From Filosporella fistucella (taxonomy: Eukaryota; Ascomycota; Leotiomycetes; Helotiales), in the NCBI GenBank assembly GCA_030077755.1, contig JAQJZZ010000007.1, positions 1,674,001 through 1,738,000 of the forward strand: a stretch of DNA of 64,000 nucleotides. The letters run 5' to 3'. Both the position numbers and the translations under genes were made by a program. The notes beneath the pieces were generated by a model. That model was not told the DNA's origin. It saw nothing but the letters and a program-made list of their open reading frames with translations, and did no database searches. Of the stretch, positions 56,765-64,000 are shown in pieces. How positions within the stretch are numbered: position 1 is the first letter of the stretch; the number at the start of each line of letters is the position of its first letter.

Positions 56765-59700
56765 GGATATTAGATACAGTTTCTCAGATTGATGGTGTGT
56801 TAAGTGGTAAGTTGATAGGGATAATCAAAAAGTGGTCGTGGTACTTCATGGGTTTCGGGACATTACTTCCTCTGCGCAAAATTAAATGCGGTGAGATATC
56901 ACTTTGCACCAATGCTCTTACAATGCACGTACAGCAGTCTGGTTTACATAGTGTGGTAACCGCGGGTTTGATAATGAATCATAAAATTGACATAATATAC
57001 TCGAAACTGAGTAATTGACCTCGCGGTGATTCGAGTGCTTCCACACAGTATTCTGAATCCTTCACAAGACGCCCGTAACATCCCAGAGGGACACTCAGGT
57101 GCTGACCTGCCGTGTCAAGAAAATTGAAGCCCCTTAGAGAAGCTCCCCTCCTTCGTCTCTCAGTCAAAGATAGACCTCAGGCCTGTAGGCAGCTACATCA
57201 ACCAGCACGACGGAAGTCTAGAATTCTGAATGCAGGACGTCCCTCGCTTGCAGAACTCAAAAAATTGGGAGAGAAAAAGCTCAGAAGTTACAAACCGACT
57301 TAGGAGTTTCAAGTTAATGGGGTAAATGCCAGGCGTAAAGAATTCAGTGTCGTGCTTCTCAGGTTCATCAGTCTCCCGCCCTTAGTACCAGCAAATGCTA
57401 CTCATTGTTCCCGCTGACCTTGTGGTCCCATTGTAAGTATATTGATAATGACAGAGAAACCAACAATGCAAAGTATTTCTAATATATCAAGCCTGAAGCT
57501 GATTTGATCTCACATCGCTGAGGTCCAAGTTGGTTGGTTTCCCGATCTTGCAACGTAGCAAAGACCATTCTACCAGACGTGTCTGTTGTGAGGGGAATAA
57601 TATAAGGTGTAGTATAGTGGACGATTGACTTGATTCCATATTCTATAGAGGGCAAATACAGTGCTATATATACTAATTCAGGCTGTAACTACAGGCTTGC
57701 ACACCCTGTGGCTATAGGCTTTCGTACGCTATAGTTTCAGGCTACTAAGCCTGTGGCCACCACTGCTTCAGGCTGTGACAGCCACTGTTTTAGCGTATGT
57801 ACGCTATGGCACCATGTGCCTACCCTGCAACCTAGGTTATAGCACAACAGTGTCACTCCATTTGCTATTCTCTGGTGGTAGTCCAAAGCCAGATGTGAGT
57901 AACTTAGAACGAAATGCTTTGACAAAAAGTTTAAAATATCGGTTCCGACAAAATCTGGCATCAAAAACAGCCACGGAGACTGAGGTTCCTAGCTAGACCC
58001 TCTTAGGCAACTAAAAAGGATCGAAGACATTTACATTTATCTTATCCCATAACCTAAGTCACCGATATCAGCAGGGCACATTCAAAGAGGAATATGGGGA
58101 GGAACTTATCTTTTCGCAAAATGTGGACGCCATCAGTAACACCCAGAGACCGTCGCTTTAGTACCTGTATATGACAGAGAGACTGATAACCTCCCTAGCC
58201 CCTCAGTTTAGGGGATAATTCAGCAGCAGCATCCGTGGGACTGTTGTAACTTGTCTTACTCTCAACGACTTAGTCAGGACTAATCCAGAGGGTCATCATG
58301 TAAAGAGAGACAGCTAGCTGCGTGGTATATATAACAGACTCAACGGTACCCTTCTAAGAAGGAATGGCTAATGTGAATACTTCTCGAAAAGTAAAGAAGC
58401 TAGATAGGATCAGAGTCATGATCTGGGTAGCAATCACAACGTATCGCTGCATTGCGACTGTTTCAATAATCTGAGACATTGGGGGCAGTCGACGCCAAAT
58501 TCTTGACTTTATTCCGAGAAATACTTGGCAGAAATGCAGTATCCTAGGTCCACGATCAGCAGTTTTCACTCGCACAAGAGCAGTCAGATCTTCATTGGCA
58601 GTAAGGTGGGCTTCTTGATCTGGTTACTGTTTTCTGAAATTAGGCTAAAAACGCTACATACGGAGTCATTCGACTCTGTTCACTAGAAGCCAAGAGTAGA
58701 CATCCGAAATTCATTAAAGATGCTACTCTCACGGTCTTGCTGTTATGCGTTGCTGTTACTGTTACTTTCGTGATGGCTTATCATCGCTATGGCGACCTAA
58801 CATCCTTTGGCCATCATGGATAGGGCTGTTATCCTGAATCTTAATGAGAGCTGCCACGCAACTCTGCCGCAAGTGGCAATAAAGTTTGGATTGCCGCTCT
58901 TGAGGGTTTGCTGTTCAAGCGGATTATCTCTGTTCCTCGCACTTCTAAAGTGGGTCAACGCTTTACTGCGGGATTATCACTGTTAAATTCACCAGCCCAT
59001 CACAGATAAGTCGTCATGCCACGCGGAAAATACGCCGCCCAGACTTACTCTCACCAACCGCTGGTTATGGAGTGATATAAAGAGAGCAAGGTCAATCCTC
59101 GCCTTGAGGTGCATCCGATAATTGGTCTGATACCGAATTAAGCTTTAATTCCTGGATAGAAGTCGTAGTTTCTGGTCAAAACTTCGAGATAAGACCGGCA
59201 TCGCTTTCAAACGTTGCGTAACTCAGTCGATAGCCCCAAACTTTGGTTATGAATATCCGTTATCTTGTATTCTGACAAATTGTAACTCCAGATAGAGAAA
59301 TCCAACTTCTTAAGCGAGACTGAACGAGGCAGGTATGCCGTACCACCGAACTTTGATGCAACTGCCTCTCTCAAATCGGTGCCTCCCTTAAATCGGAGAG
59401 GTTAGCACATCGATTGGCTTGCTGCAAACAAAGATGATCCAGTGTTAGAGACCAAAGATGAATTCAGAAGAAGGATATACGTGCAATGTGATAGAGACTT
59501 TAACGTGATTGTGCAGGCCAATTGTGATTGGCTCGATTTCTCATTTCCAGATCCATATTTCCCGAATGATCTCTTGCAGTTCCTCCGGAGCTTCGTAGAA
59601 GACGTATCCTCATGGAACAATTGGCCCGCATTGGGATCTTTAGTGTTTGGATAGCAGGAATTTCAATGACATGTTTGCGGTAGAGACTTTGAATTGTCGT

Positions 59701-62700
59701 TCGTAAAAACTTAGGGAGACCATGGAGATGCATGCTACTGCACCTTGTCACTCATGCATTCGGTATCGTAGCATTAGAAAGGCGTTTGAGCATCACAATG
59801 TTCTGGCTTTGGGTCCCCTCTCTGAATAGCACAGTGATAGCGGACGAGTGAGCACGTATATTGAGGAAGCTGGGTTGAAACAAGATGCTGGACTCCTGAA
59901 TTGGCGACAGCACAGCGTGTATCTCGGGCATCTCCACTCAAATTCAGATTCTGGCTGGAGACTGACGTCTTGAACCGATATCACTACCCAGATAAAAATG
60001 CTCGGATTGCGGATCTTCGACCCCACAGAGCACTGTGCGTGCTTTCTAACATGTCTCTGGATATGGTGTCTGACCCCGCACTCGAAGTGTGCTGAAACTG
60101 GCAATTCGGAGTTTTCGAGGGTACGCTACCTAGAGCATGTCAACAATTGTGTCCCAAGATTGACATCTTGCAAAACACGTATGTTGCAGAATAAAAATTC
60201 CTTAAATATGCATAAATCGAAACCATTAAGGGTAGGCCCATACTAGCAGTCCTATGGAGTCGATCTCATCCGTGAAAAGTGCTGAGATCGTGAAGGAAAC
60301 TAGATGCAGTGCCATCCACGAATGCTAGCTGTCTGTTCGAGCAAGGCTCAACAAATATGACCCTGTGGTATATCAATATTGATGGCTACACAGCCGCAGG
60401 CTTCAGGCAGCTAATATGTCACATCCCCAAGCAGTTATGGTGAGACCCAAGGGTGTGAAATGAGGCTAGTCAAATGCTAGAGCATTGTCGTATCATTCCA
60501 CCATCGCCATTCCTGATTGTATTGTTGTCAGAAATTCCCAATATAATGTAGTCTGAACCTCCGGTCAGTACTGGAGCAGGATTGCAATGTAGGGACCAAA
60601 GATGAAGCCAAGGGAGTTGCGCAAAGTTTGCCCGTTGGAGGATCACGTCCTAGTGTGAAGTGGGGTCAGTGAAGAACAGCGCGTTCCACTTACCACACTG
60701 GAATAGGTCACTGCTGTAAAGTGCTCACATCCTAAAGGACACCCTGCTCGGGGTTTCGTTGTTCTTGGTGAGGATTAACGATCACTCAGTCTTGCACCGC
60801 CTTTCGCTTCCTCCTTTTTCGCCAAAGATCATTTGTATGGCTGTATGCTAGAGATTTACATCTAGAAGTTAGAAATAACACACAGGACTATCGCTTTTAA
60901 GATGAACCAGCCAAGATAACTTTTTTTTGAGGGCACGATAGAGACTGAATGTCATATGTCCGTGGGTTTGGGAGAGGCGTAAAATGGAGCACGTACCTCT
61001 GGAATCTTATTTCATACATCAATGGGTCCATTTCGTTGGGAGGTTTCCGACGCTAACTCTAGCTTGTCGTGCGCAAGGAATCGTTTGTTTGAGGAAGAAT
61101 ACACGAGGCAAGGCAGTCATCGTTATCTCTAACGAAGGCAGTACTAGCTCTATTTTAGGCCAAAATGATATTCATACACAAGCTCAAGATTCAATATTCA
61201 CTCTCGGAGGAAAGAAAATGCCCAAAGGCGTTTGGATGTATTCTAGTTGGATATCAGATGGTTTCAGATCCTTTTAGTATTTCGAACATCATTTAAGAAT
61301 CATGCATTACTAGAATATTTAACACGGGAAGAGTTCATAGGATATGCCTAACCGTCTAGCTCACAAAATAAGAAATTCAAAAGTAAACTTGAATTGGGGC
61401 AAGTGAGTTGAACATGACTCAGAATTTTCCGAGATATGTCAGGGCGTGTTTGCTGTTCCTCGAACGGCCTTGGTCTTTGGTCACATATTTGAAATATAAG
61501 TTTATGAGACGGCCTGAACAGGGGCACAATACTCTTTACTGATCGCAGAGATCTAATTTGAATATGCTAGATGATGGATTATTACGGAAAGCTGCGATGA
61601 ATATTTTATTGTTTATTATAGATGTATGACTAAACGCCGTCTATGCTCTCTACGTCTCACAAGAGTACATACTTTTGACAATTATCATTTAAACTGAGAG
61701 TACTGAGCTGAACTACAATCAAGCTGCTACTTCTGCTAAGAGGATCGGAATAGGCTACCACGGCCCGATTAAGTAGATGCAAAGATCACCGATAATATTC
61801 TGGGGTGCAGTTACTTCTAGCCATATAGATCTGCACATGTCAAGATAAATGGAATTGGAAAATCAGAGTCATTGAGATTTAATGCGTGCACGGAATATCA
61901 CTGTGAGAAGATTTCACATGGCCTCATAGTAGTTGGGTGCATCTTATCCGGACTTATACGTTATGACTTGATTGTCATCAGAATTCAAGTGTGCAACATT
62001 GTCACGAAAGGAAAAATAAAGGAGGTCTCAAAGTCTTGCGCTCTAAAGCAATCTAAAGGTAGGAGAGATATCTGCTGGTGGTACTTCCGATTGGGGAAGC
62101 TGCTACCACGACAAACATTCAAGGGAAATTGTTGGCAACCTGCACCAAACTCTACAATGGAAAAGCTCGCCAAAAAGCTCTCTGAAATATGGCTGCGGCC
62201 AGAATGTATAGTATCGGTCAATTAGGATTGTCCCAGATCCTCGAGAGATGTGACGAGGGAGAAAGGAAGGGTTTTATCCCGCTAGTACAGATCATAGCAA
62301 TTTGGAGACCGAAGCAACAAAGAGAGTAAATCAAATAAGCGTCCCATGGTTGACTGTTGAAACCCTTCAATGTTAGATACGGAGATAGAGCAATTATTAT
62401 TATTACATAGAGTTTATGTGAGATATTGAGGATCAGTAACACTTCTTCCTAGGAGCTATGAAAGGGGTTCTCTCCTCAATTATAGTATTAGTCTTCTGTT
62501 GCAAGCTCTATACATGAGATTAACTAACTTGAACGAAGGACTATAGCCAGAAATCAAATAACACTAGCAGAAGTTTTAGCATACTTCGGACTCGATTGAC
62601 CATTTGGCGGAAACGTTCTCGATACTCACACGTTCGCTGTGGACTTGAGTTATCAAGACTATTCACTAATGTCAGCATTGTCGCAATCCTTAGTCTAGCA

Positions 62701-63512
62701 ATCCATATAAGAATACCCTTCCTCTGATTGACGTTTTCCAGTTTCGAGCAGTTTTGGATTAAGCCGCTTTTATTTCCGGATAACTCGCTTCAAACTGCTC
62801 CAAATAGGGGCTTAAACGAAACTGCCATTGCTGTTTGGGTTTAGCGTCTGTTGTGCACACGTGGTCGCTAAATTTCCAACCTCTGCCAATTGTGGCGAAC
62901 CTTCAACTCCCCGCAATATTCACAACTATTTAACTCTCACCTTCGAATCTATCAAACCTTGTTGCGGCATCTGTTTCATACCTTATTCCGTGATTGGGAC
63001 TGCCAAGGAGAAGGTATTCTGAAATCCAGCGCCTACGCTGCGACACAGACAGCTCAGAGAAAAGGTGCATCTGCGAAAAGAAAAGGAAAGAGCGGGAAAA
63101 GAGTCAATGTGTGCCTCCGTTTCGCATGATGAGATACACGATCTCCCTGAATCCCATCGCCACTACTATTGTGGCTCACGCTTTATCGAAAAGCTGACTC
63201 CTGGAGGTACTATGACGTTAGAGCCTACGTATTCTTGCACGACAACAAAACCCGACCCGTTCAGAATGATCAGCTCCGATGCGAAAAGTCGAGTCTTACG
63301 CATATCTTTATGAGATATTATAAACAGAACCACAAATAATACAAATAATAAAAAGGGGGGCAAGCAGCTGGTGGTCTTCAATAGTTATGGCATAATTGTC
63401 TAAGTTCTATATATAAAAGGTCGAGCTCCAGAATGATATGGCAAAACACTAGAAAATAGCCGAACACGTGCTACACGTGACTAGTACAAGAAATACTGAT
63501 TTCAGAGCCCTT
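56765..63512. other. Gene-poor 6.7-kb stretch
   Basis: No intact gene is supported. Frames reach at most about 117 codons (61872-62225) and lack recognisable domains or convincing splice-joined extensions. Base composition is mixed, with AT-rich patches near 61.3-61.7 kb. This may be relic transposon or decayed gene sequence; I saw no terminal repeats with target duplications. Confidence 0.5.
57681..57815. repeat. Interspersed AGGCT/AGCCT palindromic motif cluster
   Basis: The pentamer AGGCT, often within TCAGGCT or ACAGGCTT, appears about six times in ~130 bp. Inverted matches (AAGCCTGTGGC; GCGTA...TACGC) could form small hairpins. The unit is not regular. Confidence 0.35.
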
Positions 63513-64000
63513 TTACAATATATCAATCCAATGTTGGCAATTTAGCGGCAGTGTGTCAGCCTCGAGTATCACCGTTGGATCATGATTGAGAAGCCGTTTG
63601 CACCATCTCAAGCTGGAATTGAAATTGTTGTGAAAGTCCAGGTTGGCAAAGACTGGCCAGTAGCATGCAAGCTGAAAAGCTTCCACGGTTCGGGGAACAC
63701 TGTGGAGGATGCAAGAGATAATAAGCTTGGAACCGTTCCAAACAAATGATAATCGCTTGAAAAGCAGCCAATCATCTGCTGCAAGGCTCGTCGTTTGATC
63801 AGCATCTGGAGAATCCTTTTGGAACAAGGAAGACGCCATTCTTCTGGGTCCTCGCGTGATTCCCCTGGCTTGATGTGTTCTTGGTATAAGGTGGAATCAG
63901 CAATACCATAATACCGATATCTAGTCGCTCAATATACTGAGCTTTAGAAATATGCGGCTGCTCATATTCAACATCATCCACACGCTTGCGATCTGCGGCC
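63513..64000 (-). CDS. Possible 3' end of a gene entering from the right edge
   Basis: Two minus-strand frames lie here. One is open from the window edge through RKRVDDVEYEQPHISKAQYI to a stop near 63799. The other, at 63513-63839, includes SLAADDWLLFKRLSFVWNGS and QLACYWPVFANLDFHNNF. They could be linked by an intron, but I found no join that keeps both frames open. The family is not recognised and the call is weak. Confidence 0.2.

Noticed and set aside
60984..61277. A 97-codon plus-strand frame starting at an ATG
   Set aside because: No domain or splice partner, and it sits in a region where all frames are short; kept as background.
1..64000. CRISPR array or bacterial operon features
   Set aside because: No regularly spaced direct repeats, and the genes are spliced and eukaryotic.

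Overview
The window reads as nuclear DNA of a filamentous ascomycete. Supporting signs are short GT-AG introns of about 43-130 nt with CTRAY-type branch sites, HET-domain genes, Zn(II)2Cys6 regulators, a HeLo/Spa2-homology/RA protein, and core eukaryotic genes (RNA polymerase II subunit Rpb7, an Mpo1-type ER dioxygenase). Gene content resembles Leotiomycetes such as Botrytis and Sclerotinia relatives, but that placement is inference from memory; no search was run. All exon joins were made by hand from splice signals and frame continuity.

Layout. 0-16.5 kb is ordinary chromosome: a partial acidic coiled-coil protein, rpb7, an mpo1-like gene, three fungal proteins of unknown function, a doubtful gene at 8.1-8.9 kb, and an aminoglycoside-phosphotransferase-like kinase. 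17.6-22.3 kb holds two self/non-self or cell-death type genes on the minus strand: a HET-domain protein and a HeLo-Spa2-homology-RA protein. 24.7-26.5 kb is an NTF2-like protein with a long disordered tail. 27.9-28.9 kb is a damaged-looking secreted-protein locus with duplicated intron-like segments. 30.8-32.9 kb is an intact Zn2Cys6 transcription factor.

34.0-52.7 kb is the accessory core. A glycan-use cluster contains an MFS sugar transporter, a GH88 unsaturated glucuronyl hydrolase, a Zn2Cys6 regulator, a DUF2264/GH154 protein and a secreted GH2 enzyme. It lies between two solo LTRs of one family in opposite orientation, each with a perfect 5-bp target duplication. On its left side a second complete HET gene sits inside a 3,540-bp segment with terminal inverted repeats and TA duplications, like a Tc1/mariner-pogo element. 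The cluster regulator carries three in-frame stops and two frameshifts, while all four structural genes are open. The likely logic is that secreted and exo-acting uronosidases release sugars from a uronic-acid-capped glycan for uptake by the MFS carrier, with the local regulator recently lost.

54.1-56.8 kb holds two divergent paralogous multi-pass membrane proteins of unknown function. From 56.8 kb to the end there is no convincing intact gene; the last 500 bp may hold the end of a gene that continues beyond the window.
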